43,317 bases of DNA from an uncultured Holophagaceae bacterium (GCA_903884655.1 CAISFO010000038.1:1-43317), one strand, 5' to 3'. Positions 1 through 8,665 are shown, numbered from the stretch's first letter. The notes: a model not told the origin generated them from the letters alone. Translations and numbers: made by a program.

Positions 1-2526
1 CGTGGTCAGGGCGGCGACATCGGTGCTGGCGAGCGCCTGCACCTGGTCGGTGGTCATGGCGTTGATCTGGTTCGTGGTCAGGGCTCTGGCCTCAGTCGTG
101 GTGAGGGCCTTCACCTGATCTGTGGTCAGCGCCTGCACCTGAACCGTGTTCAGGCTCTGGAGTTGGGTTGCCGACAGCGCGGCGACATCAGCGGTGGCCA
201 GTGCCTGCACCTGGTCGGTGCCCAGCACATGCATCTGGAGCGTGTTCAGGGCCTTGGCGGCACCCGTGGTCAGAGCCGAGATCTGGTCGGTGGTCAGTGC
301 CTGGACTTGGCTCGAGGAAAGCTGGGCGACATCCGCGGTGGCCAGTGCTTTGATCTGGTCGGTGGTCAGGGCCTGGACCTGGGCGGTCGTCAGGGCCTTG
401 GTTTCAGCGGTGGTCAGAGCGTTGACCTGGGCTGTGAGCAGGGCCTGCACCTGGTCGGTGCCCAGCGCGGCCACAGCGGCCGTGGACAGCGCGGTGATCC
501 GGGTGGCGCCCAGAGCCTGGACCTGGTCTGTGGTCAGGGCTTGGGCCTGGCTTGTCGTCAGGGCGGCGACATCCGCCGTGAGCAGCACCTTGACCTGATC
601 GGTGGTGAGTGCCTGGATCTGGTCCGTGCCCAGCGATGCCATCGCGGCGGTGGTCAGCGAGTTGATACTCGCGGTTCCCAGGGCCTGGACCTGGTTGGTG
701 GTCAAAGCCTGGGCCTGGTTCGTCGCCAGCCCGGAGATGTCGGAAGTCGACAGGACCTGGACCTGGCTCGTGGTCAGGGCCTGGACCTGGTTGGTGGTCA
801 GGGCCTGGGCTTGGGTCTTTGTCAGCCCTGCGACATCCGCAGTGGACAGACCCTGGATCTGGTCCGTGGTCAGAGCCCGCACCTGGTTCGTGGACAGCGC
901 GGCGATATCCACGCTGGCGAGAACCTGGATCTGATCCGTCGTCAACGCCTGGATCTGGGCCGTGGTCAGGGAACTGGCCCGACCGCCCGTCAGGGCGTTG
1001 ATCTTGCTCGTACCCATCGCCTGGATCTGGTCAGTGGTGAAGGCCTGGACCTGGTTGGTCGCCAGCGCGGCGATGTCCCGAGTGGTCAAGGCTGAGATCT
1101 GGTCGGTGGTCAGCGCACCGACCTGGGCCGTGGTCAGGGCCCTGGCTTCCGCGGTGGTCAAGGCCGAGGTCTGGCCGCTGGTCAGGGCCTGGACCTGGCT
1201 TGTGGTCATCGCCTGGACCTGGTTGGTCGCCAACCCGGCGACATCGGCTGTGACCAGGGCCTGGATCTGGTCCGTGGTGAGCGCCTGGATCTGCGCCGTG
1301 GTCAGGGCCTTGGCTTCGGCCGTGGATAGCACTGCGATCTGGTCGGTGGTCAGGGCCTGGATCTGGGTGGTGGCAAGTGCGGCGATGTTGTTGAGGGACA
1401 GAGCCTGAATCTGATCAGTGGTCAGGGCCTGGACTTGAGCCGTGGTCAGGGCCTTGGCTTCGCCCGCGGTCAGCCCGGTGATCTGGTTGGTGCCCAGAGC
1501 CTGGATCTGGTCGGTCGTCAGGGCCTGGAACTGGTCCGTCTTCAAGGCGGCGATGGCGCTGGTGCTGAGCGTCTTGACCTGGTCCGTGGTCAGGGCCTGG
1601 ACCTGCGCCGTGGTGAGGGATTGGATCAAGGCGGACATGGCGCCAATTTTGCCGCTGCCCAGGGCCTGGATCTGGTCCGTGGAGAGGGCCTGGACCTGGT
1701 TGGTCGTCAGGGCGGCGATGTCAGCGGTGGCCATGGCCTGGACCTGGTCCGAGCTCAACGCCTGGATCTGGGTGGTCAGCAGGGCCTTGGTTTCGGCTTG
1801 GGTCAAGGCGGCGACCTGGCTGGTGGCGAGGGCCTGGATCTGGCTGGTGCCCAGGGCCTGGACCTGGTTCGAAGCCAATCCGGCGAGATCGGCAGTCGCC
1901 AGGGAATGCACCTGGTCGGTGGTCAACGAGCTAACCTGCGTGGTCGTCAACACGGTGGGACGGCCCGCCGTCAGCGCACCGATCTGGTTGGTGGCCATGG
2001 CCTGGACCTGGTCCGTCGTTATGGCCTGGATCTGGTTGGTCGCCAACCCGCGGATGTCCTCCGTGGCCAGGACCACGACCTGATCCGTGGTCAACGCGCG
2101 CATCTGGGCCGTCGTCAAGGCCTTGGCTTCTGCGGTTGTCAGTCCGGCCACCTGGTTCGTGGTGAGCGCTTGAATCTGGTCCGTGCTCAGAACGGAGATC
2201 TCAGCCGTCGACAGTATCGCGACCTGGGCGGTGCTGAAGGCCTGGAGTTGAGTGGCGGTCAAGGCCCTCATCTCCGAGGCCTTGAATGCCAATAGCTGTG
2301 CGTTGGTGAGGCCATACTGCAATTGATCGGTGGTCAGAGCCTGCACCTGGTTGGTGGACAGGACGCTCAAATCCACGGTATCGGCCGCCTGGATCTGATT
2401 GGTCGTCAGAGCGCTGATTTGGCTGGTGCTCAGGGCCTGGAAATCGCTCGTGGTGAGCGCCTTGACCTGCCCGGTGGTGAGCATCTGGATCTGAGCATTG
2501 GACATCCCTGTCACGATGGAAACCAT
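1..2526 (-). CDS. Giant 8-residue-repeat protein (5' part, runs off left edge)
   Basis: The frame is open for 842 codons from ATG 2526 to the window edge, with GGAGG five bases before the start region. Almost the whole product consists of 8-residue units with consensus A-L-T-T-x-Q-(I/V)-x, for example ALTTDQIQ, ALTTNQVA, VLSTDQIQ, about 100 in a row. They begin about residue 8, so no signal peptide precedes them. One 9-residue unit (YGLTNAQLL) and a few degenerate units break the phase. At DNA level this gives an imperfect 24-bp tandem repeat over 2.5 kb. Similar Thr/Gln-rich repeats are annotated in large bacterial proteins as adhesin or haem-utilisation-like, but that label is weak; fold and role are unknown. 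A surface or secreted filament is an inference only. The C terminus, where an anchor or secretion signal would lie, is outside the window. The open frames on the opposite strand here are by-products of the repeat. Confidence 0.85.
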   Translation of the reverse strand, partial: MVSIVTGMSNAQIQMLTTGQVKALTTSDFQALSTSQISALTTNQIQAADTVDLSVLSTNQVQALTTDQLQYGLTNAQLLAFKASEMRALTATQLQAFSTAQVAILSTAEISVLSTDQIQALTTNQVAGLTTAEAKALTTAQMRALTTDQVVVLATEDIRGLATNQIQAITTDQVQAMATNQIGALTAGRPTVLTTTQVSSLTTDQVHSLATADLAGLASNQVQALGTSQIQALATSQVAALTQAETKALLTTQIQALSSDQVQAMATADIAALTTNQVQALSTDQIQALGSGKIGAMSALIQSLTTAQVQALTTDQVKTLSTSAIAALKTDQFQALTTDQIQALGTNQITGLTAGEAKALTTAQVQALTTDQIQALSLNNIAALATTQIQALTTDQIAVLSTAEAKALTTAQIQALTTDQIQALVTADVAGLATNQVQAMTTSQVQALTSGQTSALTTAEARALTTAQVGALTTDQISALTTRDIAALATNQVQAFTTDQIQAMGTSKINALTGGRASSLTTAQIQALTTDQIQVLASVDIAALSTNQVRALTTDQIQGLSTADVAGLTKTQAQALTTNQVQALTTSQVQVLSTSDISGLATNQAQALTTNQVQALGTASINSLTTAAMASLGTDQIQALTTDQVKVLLTADVAALTTSQAQALTTDQVQALGATRITALSTAAVAALGTDQVQALLTAQVNALTTAETKALTTAQVQALTTDQIKALATADVAQLSSSQVQALTTDQISALTTGAAKALNTLQMHVLGTDQVQALATADVAALSATQLQSLNTVQVQALTTDQVKALTTTEARALTTNQINAMTTDQVQALASTDVAALTT

Positions 2527-2631
2527 TTTCCCCTCCGTGGGATTTTGGAGATTCCTACTGATCTAATTGCCCGAATGGCCAAAAGGCATACCGGAAACTT
2601 CGTCATCGGGCCGGCGCAGACCAAACATTAA

Positions 2632-2661
2632 TAATTAATTTCGATAATACTAAAACGTCAA
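2632..2661 (-). promoter_or_regulatory. Candidate sigma70 promoter of the repeat protein gene
   Basis: On the minus strand TTGACG (2661-2656) is followed after 18 bases by TAATTA (2637-2632), inside a markedly AT-rich stretch (about 2620-2710). This would give a leader of about 100 bases before ATG 2526. Assigned by sequence resemblance only. Confidence 0.4.
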
Positions 2662-3058
2662 TGTATACAGCGTTTAGTTATTAACATAATATATTGTATC
2701 AATCGATCATTCAATCGGCCGACCGACGGACCGGTGGACCTCCCCGGCAGATCACCTCCCTGAAGCGAGCCTTCGCTCCCAGGGATCCCAGCAGACGTCA
2801 AGGCCGGGAAGGGGTGGCATCGGGCAAGGGTTCGGGCCAGGGGACGCAGGAGGGAGATTCCTCGCGAGGAAGCTCAGATGTAGTGGGGGTGCGATCCGAA
2901 CCCGCCACCCACCCCGTCCCCTGACCGCTCTCTCCTGGAAAATCCTTCGAATGGATGATTGAACTTTATGAAATTATCTTTACCTGATTATCGGCAAGGC
3001 TCAGCCTAGAATTCGCACGATGGGACGCCCATTGAACGACCTTCCGTGAGAACGGAAA
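2662..3058. other. Intergenic stretch without supported gene
   Basis: The first 50 bases are very AT-rich and the rest is GC-rich. The stretch includes purine-rich runs near 2815-2860 and an imperfect GGGACG/CGTCCC pairing between about 2839 and 2922. The one short open frame (2694-2924) has low-complexity composition and no ribosome binding site. I see no gene or recognisable RNA here. Confidence 0.5.
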
Positions 3059-3502
3059 TCAAACAGAGGCTTGGTAGTCGCGCTTTTCTAGCCCCAGAGC
3101 GATCCTAGCGAGGTCTATGGCACGTTGGAGGCTGGCGTCTGTGCCATCTCCATGGATTAGTTCCCTGCAAGCAGCATAGAGGTCTGGGGCTGCGGTAATG
3201 AGCCGCAGATTCGCCTCCCGTTCGAGTTCAGGGACAGCGCCAGAACCGCCCATGATGCCTGCAATGTAACAGTGGTTCGGGGCTTCCCCGGCGTAGATGG
3301 GATACCTCGCATTGATGTTTTGAAACCATGGTCCGGGCGTGTGCTGGTCCATGGTGATTTCGGCCTTCACATTGGTCGAAGTGGTTTCCAGACTCACATC
3401 CAACGACGGGTTGCATGAGCCGCCCTCGGTTAAAACCTTCGCAAGTACCTTGTTTTCTGGTTCCGGCCTATCCTTGCCAACCTTGGGACCGTGTTTGTCC
3501 AT
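3059..3502 (-). CDS. Phage/plasmid-type small protein with HTPGPW motif
   Basis: The product is 147 aa. It carries the motif pair HTPGPW (about residue 54) and EANLRLITAAPDLYAA (about residue 96), which is typical of a widespread family of short uncharacterised proteins in phages, prophages and plasmids. ATG 3502 is chosen because GGAGGTGG lies just upstream. An internal ATG at 3352 begins MDQHTPGPW, where family members usually start, so the first 50 residues may be a fused or non-native extension. The insertion sequence lies immediately upstream and could have separated the gene from its original promoter. Function unknown. Confidence 0.6.
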   Translation of the reverse strand: MDKHGPKVGKDRPEPENKVLAKVLTEGGSCNPSLDVSLETTSTNVKAEITMDQHTPGPWFQNINARYPIYAGEAPNHCYIAGIMGGSGAVPELEREANLRLITAAPDLYAACRELIHGDGTDASLQRAIDLARIALGLEKRDYQASV

Positions 3503-3557
3503 GGACCACCTCCATGAGCATTGTCCCTGCCCTGGATGGGCGAGAGGTGCCTTCCTT

Positions 3558-4602
3558 TTTGGAAAGTGGCATAGTTCTACCCCTTTACGCCGCCTTGTCC
3601 ATCCAGGGCAGGATCAGCAGCCTTTGAGGCATGGCCGGAGTCTTTGCCGCAGCGGTCAGCAGCCGGGGCAGGATCGACTTCATGTCGAACCGTCGGTTGA
3701 AGCGGTATTGGAACTCCGCCAAGTAGCGGTCCAGGTGGACCCGGCTCACCCAGCGGGTCACACCCTGGATGTTGCCCTTCAGGTTGCCCAGGACCGTGTT
3801 CACCCAGCGGAAGGCCGGGACTTGGGCGCTCTGCCAGCCACCCGGAGCCTTCTGGGCATCGTGGTCATAGTCCGGCTCCAGGAAGTTGTAGGCCCTCCAC
3901 CCATCCGTCAGGACCAGGGTGCCCGGCTCGATGGACCTCCGGAACCAGGGCTCCAGTTCCTTGGTCGAGACCGCCTCCAGCGCCTTCATCTTCATGAACA
4001 GCACCTTCTCCGGATGCTCCACGTCCGTTTGGACGGCCACGACGAAGGGCGTTTTTCCTTCGGCTCCGCGTCCTCGCCTGCCGCCGTGGCGCTCGCCGCC
4101 CATGTAGGCGTCGTCCACCTCCACCCGGCCACTCAGGGTGGTCCGTTCCTCCCTTTCGATCATTACCTGGAGGAGCTTCTGCTTCATCATCCAGGCCGTT
4201 TCGTAGTGGACCCCAAGCTGGCGCTTCAATTCCAGCGCCGAGATCGAATGCTTACCCTGGGTCAGCAGGTGCATGGCCTGGAACCAGACTGTCAGCGGTA
4301 GCTTGGTGCCCTCGAAGATGGTCCCTGCGGTCGGGCTGGTCTGCTTACGGCAGTCCTGGCATTGGAACAGGCCACGGGCGAGGCAACAGTGCCGGGTGGA
4401 TCCGCACTCGGGGCAGATGAACCCCTCCGGCCAGCGGGCACGAATCAGGGCATCCCGACAGGCGTCCTCGCTGCCGTAGTCCTCAAGAAAGTCCCGAAGG
4501 CTGAGTCCCTTCTGGAACTGAACGTCATAACTGGTCACGCGGAGACTCCCGTCTCCCTCCCGCCTTCATGATCGCTCAAGAGGTATGACACATTTTGTCA
4601 AA
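3558..4602 (-). mobile_element. IS1595-family insertion sequence, approximate ends
   Basis: One intact transposase gene is bracketed by imperfect inverted ends. The left end starts TTTGGAAAGTGGCATA (3558-3573). The right end, read inwards from 4602, starts TTTGACAAAATGTGTCATA. They align with small gaps. I could not find a convincing target-site duplication, so the boundaries are provisional. A 14-bp inverted pair (3526-3539 with 3599-3612) links the left flank to the transposase 3' end. Confidence 0.55.
3585..4538 (-). CDS. IS1595-family (ISXO2-like) transposase
   Basis: The product is 317 aa, full length for the family. The N-terminal zinc ribbon has CPEC near residue 43 and CQDC near residue 60. 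The DDE-type core follows: VEVDDAYMGGERHGGRRGRG (about 142), LTDGWRAYNF (about 219) and the NTVLGNLKGNI segment (about 255) that supplies the last catalytic residues in the DD(N/E)K variants. The C terminus (LDRYLAEFQYRFNRR) matches the family end. The start is GTG 4538 with GGGAG upstream, since no better ATG exists. The frame is intact, so the element may still be mobile. Confidence 0.9.
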   Translation of the reverse strand: MTSYDVQFQKGLSLRDFLEDYGSEDACRDALIRARWPEGFICPECGSTRHCCLARGLFQCQDCRKQTSPTAGTIFEGTKLPLTVWFQAMHLLTQGKHSISALELKRQLGVHYETAWMMKQKLLQVMIEREERTTLSGRVEVDDAYMGGERHGGRRGRGAEGKTPFVVAVQTDVEHPEKVLFMKMKALEAVSTKELEPWFRRSIEPGTLVLTDGWRAYNFLEPDYDHDAQKAPGGWQSAQVPAFRWVNTVLGNLKGNIQGVTRWVSRVHLDRYLAEFQYRFNRRFDMKSILPRLLTAAAKTPAMPQRLLILPWMDKAA

Positions 4603-4748
4603 TCACGCTTAGCGCAACAGAATAATGGAGTTTGGGTAGCCGATGACCCTGGCCTTTCAGGCTGAGACTGGCCGATAATCAGGTATCTTTAATCAAACAG
4701 CAGTCCGATGAATCGATTGGATGAATGCCCCCTTAGAGGAGTGCCGCC

Positions 4749-6671
4749 ATGTCTTCCAATCAACCTGGTGCTGACCCGCCCCTCCACCCCCCGGCCGAGA
4801 TCCTGTCGACCTATACGCTCCTGACGCTGATGCAGCACATGGAAACGCACCAGCAGGACCTGAGCAGCGAGGCTGTCATTGCCTTGTATGAGGACTGGTT
4901 GCGCCTGGTGGGTGGGGCCGAGTCCTACATGGCACGGTTCAACCTGGGGACTCTCCACCAGCGGTCTGGGCGGCCGGAAGCCGCTGCGGCCCAGTATCGG
5001 GCCGTGCTGAGCCAGTTCGACCTGCCTGAGGCCCGCCACAACCTTGGTCTTCTGTTAGAGAAATCCGGCCGTTTGGAGGAAGCAATGGAGCAATGGCGTC
5101 GTTTGTTGAGCAAGGTGACCTCCGGCTCCCCGTTGTACGGGATGGCCATCCATGCCATGATCCGCGTCTCGCGCCGATTGGGGAGCGGCAGGTCCCTGCA
5201 GCGATATATCGCACTGAGTCTGGAGCTGGATCCGGACCAGCCAGCGCTCATCCGCGAACTGGGCCAACTGAGCGAGGGGCAGGGCAAGCCTGCCCATCAG
5301 CCAGACGGCGCGACACCTGCTGTGCCAGGCCCCGGTGGGCCCGAAGTGGTGCGCCCGTCCATCTGCGTGATCGCCGTCTGCTTCAACGAGGCCACCATCC
5401 TGCCCTTCTTCCTGGACCACTACATCAACTTCATCGGCGCCACCAAGGTCATCCTCTATGACGGGGGAAGCACCGACGCAACGGCCGCGATAGCCGGAAG
5501 CTTTCCTCAGGTTGAACTGATCGTCAGCCCCAGCGAGAAGCTGGACGACCGGGACCTGATGCGAATCCGCAACGAAGCGTGGAAGGTCCAGCGTGACCAG
5601 TTCGACTGGATGGTCGTGTGCGACGTCGATGAGTTCCTATACCACCCCGAGATCCGAGCTCTCCTGCTGGAGTTCAAAGGGCAGAGGGTCACTCTGCCCA
5701 TGGTGGAGGGCTTCGAGATGTTGTCGAAAACACAGCCGGAGTACAGGCAGGGCCACTTCATCTGGCAGGACATCCAGACCGGTGTTCCCAATCCGCAGTA
5801 CTACAACAAGAACCTCATCTTTGATCCGAAGATCGACATCAACTACAAGCTTGGCTGCCACGCCTGTGAGCCCACTGGACCGGTGAAGCGAAGCGAAGGA
5901 TTCGTCTTCAAGAACCTGCACTACCGCATGTTGTCCTACGGGCATTTCGTGGCGAAATCACGTCGCGCGGCAGCCAGGCTGAGTGACTGGAACAAGGAGA
6001 CGAATGCGGGATTCCACTATCGCCTCAACGCGGAGATGAGCCAGGCAGACTACAACAAGATGTTCCAGACGGCCTACAACGTGGTGCATCCAAGGCTGCG
6101 GCCGACCCTGCAGCGTGAAGCCTTCGATGCGGTGCTGCAGCGACTGGTGGCCATGGACCGGGATGCCTGCATTCTCGAATATGGCACCACCAGAGGTTTC
6201 GGCGCCGCGGCCGATTGTGGTTCCACGGAACTCTTCGCCTGGTACGTGCACAGCTTCGGTGGTCGATTCTGTTCCGTGGCCACAGATCCTCTGATTCAAC
6301 GGCATGCCGCCCGGGAACTCGACAGGCGGCGGCTGATGGGAAGTCGGCTGCAGCTGGTGGATGCGGCTGGATCCCCGGGGAGCGCTTTCGGGGCTGCTGC
6401 CATCAACCTGCTCCTGATGAATTCCAGCGACTACATGGGAGACGACCGGGACCTGGCTCAGGCGGAACGCGAGGCCCTGAACACTTTCCTGGATGTCGAG
6501 TCCCGTCTTTCCTCGGATGCGCTCATTGTCCTGGACGGTGTGAAGGATGACCCTGAGGACCTGGGGAAATTCCAGCTTCTGGTGCCCTATCTGATCGGTC
6601 GGCGGTATCAAGCGCTGCAGGAAGGCTGCACGGCGGCGTACGCCAAGGTCAACAACCGGGATAACCCATGA
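4749..6671 (+). CDS. TPR - glycosyltransferase - methyltransferase-like fusion protein
   Basis: The product is 640 aa and its start is supported by GAGGAG seven bases upstream. Residues about 40-125 form TPR-like helices (YMARFNLGTLHQRSGRPEAAAAQY, then EARHNLGLLLEKSGRLEEA). Residues about 203-400 are a GT-A glycosyltransferase of the GT2/GT92-like kind: ICVIAVCFNEATILPFFLDHY, LYDGGSTD and the DxD-type metal site DVDEFL at 292-297. From about residue 470 the C terminus resembles a class I SAM-methyltransferase fold (ILEYGTTRGFGAAADCGS, then FCSVATDP). This third assignment is tentative. The last four bases overlap the next glycosyltransferase, so both are translated from one message. A role in surface glycan or protein glycosylation is inferred; substrates are unknown. 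Confidence 0.75.
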   Translation: MSSNQPGADPPLHPPAEILSTYTLLTLMQHMETHQQDLSSEAVIALYEDWLRLVGGAESYMARFNLGTLHQRSGRPEAAAAQYRAVLSQFDLPEARHNLGLLLEKSGRLEEAMEQWRRLLSKVTSGSPLYGMAIHAMIRVSRRLGSGRSLQRYIALSLELDPDQPALIRELGQLSEGQGKPAHQPDGATPAVPGPGGPEVVRPSICVIAVCFNEATILPFFLDHYINFIGATKVILYDGGSTDATAAIAGSFPQVELIVSPSEKLDDRDLMRIRNEAWKVQRDQFDWMVVCDVDEFLYHPEIRALLLEFKGQRVTLPMVEGFEMLSKTQPEYRQGHFIWQDIQTGVPNPQYYNKNLIFDPKIDINYKLGCHACEPTGPVKRSEGFVFKNLHYRMLSYGHFVAKSRRAAARLSDWNKETNAGFHYRLNAEMSQADYNKMFQTAYNVVHPRLRPTLQREAFDAVLQRLVAMDRDACILEYGTTRGFGAAADCGSTELFAWYVHSFGGRFCSVATDPLIQRHAARELDRRRLMGSRLQLVDAAGSPGSAFGAAAINLLLMNSSDYMGDDRDLAQAEREALNTFLDVESRLSSDALIVLDGVKDDPEDLGKFQLLVPYLIGRRYQALQEGCTAAYAKVNNRDNP

Positions 6672-7618
6672 CTGAAGCTGTTTCGAACAGGCCCGCCCTG
6701 CCGCTTGTCAGCATCCTGATTCCCACGCACAACCGGCCGGACTACCTGGAAATCGCGCTGAGAAGCGCACTTGCACAAACCTATAAGAACATTGAAATCA
6801 TCGTCAGCGACAACAGTGACGATGATGCCAGCCAGGCGCGAATGGCTCCTTTCCTCATCGAGCACAGCCATATCAAGTACCTGCGCAGCCATGGCACCAA
6901 CGCTGATCAGAATTTCAGCACGTGTCTGGAGCAAGCGGCGGGTGAGTACGTGAATTTCTTGATGGATGACGATGTGTTTCATCCCGAGAAAATCCAGCGG
7001 ATGGTGGCCTGCTATCTCGGTCAACCTGAGATCGGCATGGTCACCTCCTGCCGCCAATTGATCGATGGGGATGGCCATTTCCTTGCCCCGCTCCCGGGAA
7101 CCGAACCCCTTTTCCCACAGGACACACGCATCGGTGGCAAGTCCCTCGGCGATTTGATCCTGTCCAAGGGCATGAACCTGATTGGTGAATCAACCACCGT
7201 GCTGCTTCGAAGATCAGACATCGCCCAGGGGTTCGGCTGGTTCTGCGGACGCCAGTTCTCGACGCTTTCCGATGTCGCCACCTGGTTGTCTCTGCTGGCG
7301 CACAAGGACTGCGTCTACCTTACGGATAAGCTGAGCTATTTCAGATTGCACTCAGGTCAGGATCAACGGACAGGAACCGTGAGAATCACCGCTCAGATCG
7401 AATGGGTCATGCTCGCTTGCCTGGGCCATTCGAATCATCTGTTTCTGGACGATCAACAAACCATGCAAAGTGGTTTATCTTCAAAATTGAATAATTACAT
7501 TTCATTCATTGTCAGTCAGCAGAACCAGATTCGTGAAGGACCCATTGAGGTCGAAGCCATAAAAGAATCGGTATGCATGGCACTGGACGTCTTGTTGGCA
7601 AACCAAAAAACGATTTAA
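6668..7618 (+). CDS. Family 2 glycosyltransferase
   Basis: The product is 316 aa with a typical GT2 N terminus: VSILIPTHNRPDYLEIALRS, a few TYKNIEIIVSDNSDD residues, and the metal-binding MDDDV (about residue 97). Later family-like segments include ESTTVLLRR and a W-S-L-A stretch followed by YFRLHSGQ. The start overlaps the upstream stop as ATGA, which implies translational coupling. Codon use turns less GC-rich towards the 3' end. The TAA at 7616-7618 is followed in the same frame by 66 more codons of coding character, so the protein may once have been longer. Confidence 0.85.
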   Translation: MTEAVSNRPALPLVSILIPTHNRPDYLEIALRSALAQTYKNIEIIVSDNSDDDASQARMAPFLIEHSHIKYLRSHGTNADQNFSTCLEQAAGEYVNFLMDDDVFHPEKIQRMVACYLGQPEIGMVTSCRQLIDGDGHFLAPLPGTEPLFPQDTRIGGKSLGDLILSKGMNLIGESTTVLLRRSDIAQGFGWFCGRQFSTLSDVATWLSLLAHKDCVYLTDKLSYFRLHSGQDQRTGTVRITAQIEWVMLACLGHSNHLFLDDQQTMQSGLSSKLNNYISFIVSQQNQIREGPIEVEAIKESVCMALDVLLANQKTI

Positions 7619-7819
7619 ACAACCATTCGCAACCCTGGAAAGCAGGCGTTCAACCGGCGTCAGTTCGTCGAGGCTCTGAGCGGAACAGTCGTGCCCGGAT
7701 TCCCCTTCGACCTGCCTGACGGTAGCGGTGCCATCAGCCTTGTCATCGATCCGGCAGGGTACCCGGTCGGACTTTACTCCAGGCAACCACAGATGAAAGT
7801 GCCGTCAGAGACTAATTGA
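7619..7819 (+). pseudogene. In-frame coding remnant after the glycosyltransferase stop
   Basis: Reading on in the frame of the preceding gene gives 66 codons up to TGA 7817-7819. The translation looks natural: FNRRQFVEALSG, then DGSGAISLVIDPAGYPVGLY. Third positions are mostly G or C from about 7650 to 7760. No start codon or ribosome binding site is present. It is either the former C terminus of the glycosyltransferase cut off by a nonsense change, or the tail of a deleted neighbour. I do not recognise the domain. Confidence 0.4.
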
Positions 7820-8123
7820 GAATTTCCACCCATCCCCCAGACTGAATTCGATATGAATTTTATTGATGACCCAACATCGATATGCCTGAACTGAGTGCAC
7901 TGGAGGCACTTCGAACGCCCCTCATGCCTGCAGGGAAGTACGGTGTGATACAGCAAATGTCGTGGGCATCCTCCCATCGGGTAACGACATCCTCGATAGG
8001 AATTGGATCATGATCGCAAACGTGCCGCCTGCGAATGAGCTGTGGCAGGCTCCACAGGGGCCAGCCACAGCGCTCCCAAATGGCTCGGAGGCGACGCCCC
8101 TGGGTGGGGCCCATGCTGCATGG

Positions 8124-8177
8124 CAAACGGCCCTATCACTGTAATCACCGTGGATCACCGGCGAGATGCAGTTCTGC
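8124..8177 (+). repeat. 54-bp dispersed repeat, copy 1
   Basis: It matches 9881-9934 at 46 of 54 positions without gaps, in the same orientation. Shared blocks include ATCACTG, AATCACC, ATCACCGGC and ATGCAGTTCTGC. The two copies bracket the MFS transporter gene. Confidence 0.75.
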
Positions 8178-8301
8178 TTTTTCGCTCCAACCCCGGCACG
8201 GCCCAGCGGTTTCAGCGTCTCTGCCTGGGTGTATGCCCTTGAACGACGATCCTTCGCGAAGCAGAGGACAGGCCGAACGCGATGGGCGTCTTGCCGTTTT
8301 C

Positions 8302-8341
8302 CTTCTTTTATCGGTGGTCATCGGTGTTCATCAGTGGTTCC
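8302..8341 (+). repeat. ATCGGTG-type dispersed repeat, copy 1
   Basis: The sequence TTTTATCGGTGGTCATCGGT and onwards is built of a repeated ATCGGTG core ending in GTGGTTC. It is the reverse complement of the copies at 8505 and 38793, and has the same orientation as 38931. Confidence 0.7.
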
Positions 8342-8504
8342 AATTTCTCTAGCGCAACAAGCCGTCGAGTCCTCGCACTGAGAGAGGTTCCAGCACATTC
8401 AAGCGGCCCTATGAGCCACGAGCCTGCTTCCTGTTCCGAGGGCCGGTCCGAAAGTCAAAGGGCCGAAACACGGAGAGTGACTGAAAAGGGCAAAAGCCTT
8501 TTTT

Positions 8505-8541
8505 AACCACCGATGAACACCGATTAAAGGCTGATAAAGAA
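8505..8541 (-). repeat. ATCGGTG-type dispersed repeat, copy 2
   Basis: The sequence AACCACCGATGAACACCGAT is followed by TAAAGGCTGATAAAG. It is an inverted match to 8302-8341 and a direct match to 38793-38830. The arms at 8302 and 8505 point outward from each other around about 165 bp. Confidence 0.7.
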
Positions 8542-8665
8542 GAGCGGTTTTGAATGGAGCGGGTGTCTTTGGTCAATGGCCAACCTCCGACGTCGGAGGA
8601 TCACGGGCCCGGTATTCTGAACGGTCACCCGGAGCCGCTGTGCTCGCCTGCCGATTCTGATACCG

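Larger units (their letters stand above)
7820..8665. other. Non-coding stretch with dispersed repeats
   Basis: About 850 bases without a supported gene. Several short frames exist on both strands, but none has a ribosome binding site or a recognisable product. The stretch holds one copy of the 54-bp repeat (8124-8177) and two oppositely oriented copies of the ACCACCGATGAACACCGAT-type repeat (8302-8341 and 8505-8541). Just before the latter is a small hairpin with a T-run (about 8484-8504, AAGGGCAAAAGCCTTTTTT) that could act as a terminator. Confidence 0.5.

Noticed and set aside
1..2520. CRISPR or DNA satellite reading of the 24-bp periodicity
   Set aside because: There are no spacers, units are degenerate at third positions and a protein frame is kept throughout.
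146..2631. Long open frames on the plus strand over the first 2.6 kb, with Trp/Val/Arg or Gly/Gln-rich translations
   Set aside because: They are opposite-strand images of the 24-bp periodic gene; composition is not protein-like and the minus frame has a good ribosome binding site and start.
2815..2925. Possible cyclic-di-GMP riboswitch (GGGACGCA box)
   Set aside because: Only this short box resembles the motif; the rest of the conserved core is missing and no gene follows on that strand in a suitable position.
7502..8158. Several minus-strand frames of 67-94 aa between the glycosyltransferase and MFS genes
   Set aside because: They overlap each other and the coding tail or the 54-bp repeat; no start signals or recognisable products.
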